A stretch of 64,000 nucleotides of DNA from Pelagihabitans sp963760375. Its GTDB lineage: Bacteria; Bacteroidota; Bacteroidia; Flavobacteriales; Flavobacteriaceae. The stretch spans positions 1,096,387 to 1,160,386 of the forward strand of contig CAVXCS010000007.1 of assembly GCA_963760375.1 (NCBI GenBank), read 5' to 3'. Shown here one piece after another: positions 63,772 through 64,000 of this stretch; within the stretch, counting starts at the first letter, position 1, and every line of letters starts with the position of its first letter. Under the pieces are notes generated by a model that saw only the letters and a program-made list of their open reading frames with translations, made no database searches and had not been told where the DNA came from. Both the position numbers and the translations under genes were made by a program.

Positions 63772-64000
63772 ATCCTTTTCGCACTGTTTGACTCCACGCC
63801 ACATGCGTCTTGCGACCGCCTTTCTCCACTTCCTCTGGCAGGGCGCATGCTCGGAATTGGGGCCTCGGTTTTAGCATTTGCATTTCGGACACATTCGGCC
63901 AATTCCCGGTTCTTGTTTACGCCACGAGCCTTTTCTCATGGCGATTTGTGTCCCCGCGACTTCCCTCTATTTGGAATCGTCCGAGATGATTGCAGATGTT
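63768..64000 (+). pseudogene. blaR1: BlaR1/MecR1-type M56 sensor peptidase, N-terminal part, cut by window end
   Basis: ATG 63768 has a GGAGG site 7 bases upstream (63,757-63,761). The pieces MNPFRTV, GASVLAFAFRTHSANSR and LVYATSLF, all membrane-like, match the N-terminal membrane part of M56 sensor-transducers, in at least two frames. Only the first about 75 codons are in the window. Pairing with BlaI and the operator pair supports the call. Confidence 0.65.

Noticed and set aside
1..64000. CRISPR array, tRNA or rRNA genes
   Set aside because: No regular direct repeats with spacers and no tRNA- or rRNA-like sequence were seen by eye on either strand; not a computed search.

Overview
Positions 1 to about 58,060 read as one continuous stretch of a Flavobacteriaceae (Bacteroidota) chromosome. 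The evidence is family-typical gene content and gene pairs (fused hpt-adk, bamA followed by two Skp/OmpH genes, DUF6089, DUF5723, SusD-like_2, ASPIC/UnbV and GH3-type proteins), promoters of the TAnnTTTG type, and few Shine-Dalgarno sequences. From about 58,060 to 64,000 the sequence changes character. Genes there have AGGAGG-type ribosome binding sites, TTGACA-type -35 boxes, different codon use and many reading-frame breaks. Content is ABC permease, thioredoxin-fold protein, ISL3-type insertion sequence, ACR3 arsenite permease and BlaI/BlaR1. I read this right end as DNA from another phylum (Planctomycetota-like from memory, low confidence), joined either by an assembly chimera or by transfer. 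The join cuts a SusD gene and an FtsX-type permease gene.

Layout, left part. 0-7.3 kb: end of sppA, queuosine-precursor transporter, AsmA-like protein, DUF2797, GH3-like protein and a small hydrolase. 7.3-10.8 kb: clpX, clpP and tig on the minus strand, with a clear terminator between tig and clpP. 10.8-14.5 kb: holin-like membrane protein, frame-broken SGNH lipoprotein, frame-broken alpha/beta hydrolase and pdxJ. 14.7-22.0 kb: CBS protein, NAD kinase, DUF6089, uppS, bamA and two Skp/OmpH chaperones, an envelope-biogenesis run ending in a terminator. 22.0-24.6 kb: glycosyltransferase, methyltransferase and KAS III-like operon. 24.7-33.6 kb: gcvP, UbiA-like membrane protein, sigma/anti-sigma pair, rhodanese lipoprotein, frame-broken M3 peptidase and purE-purK. 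33.7-49.5 kb: hpt-adk fusion, obg, DUF4136 lipoprotein, SDR, cupin, mpl, PaiB-like, DUF1569, radC, deacetylase-like, HAD, secreted/outer-membrane proteins, rarA, rhomboid and rlmB. 49.6-58.06 kb: minus-strand accessory cluster of SusD, lipoprotein, ASST-family lipoprotein and a VCBS/ASPIC-UnbV lipoprotein, probably for outer-membrane uptake or processing of a macromolecule.

Right part. An apparent metal/arsenic-responsive group on the minus strand (acr3, a small Cys-motif protein, a thioredoxin-fold protein with a Cys/Gly-rich tail, a MacB/FtsX permease) has two copies of one TTCG-N8-CGAA operator, upstream of acr3 and upstream of the thioredoxin-like gene. A 1,351-bp ISL3-family element with 27-bp perfect inverted repeats and an 8-bp target duplication (AACATTTT) sits between acr3 and the small gene. 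At the extreme right, a blaI-blaR1 pair reads rightwards behind a promoter flanked by two near-identical dyads. I found no tRNA, rRNA or CRISPR array.

Single-base reading-frame breaks occur in four left-part genes, mostly at short homopolymers, and in nearly every right-part gene. Sequence error should be excluded before calling any of them pseudogenes.
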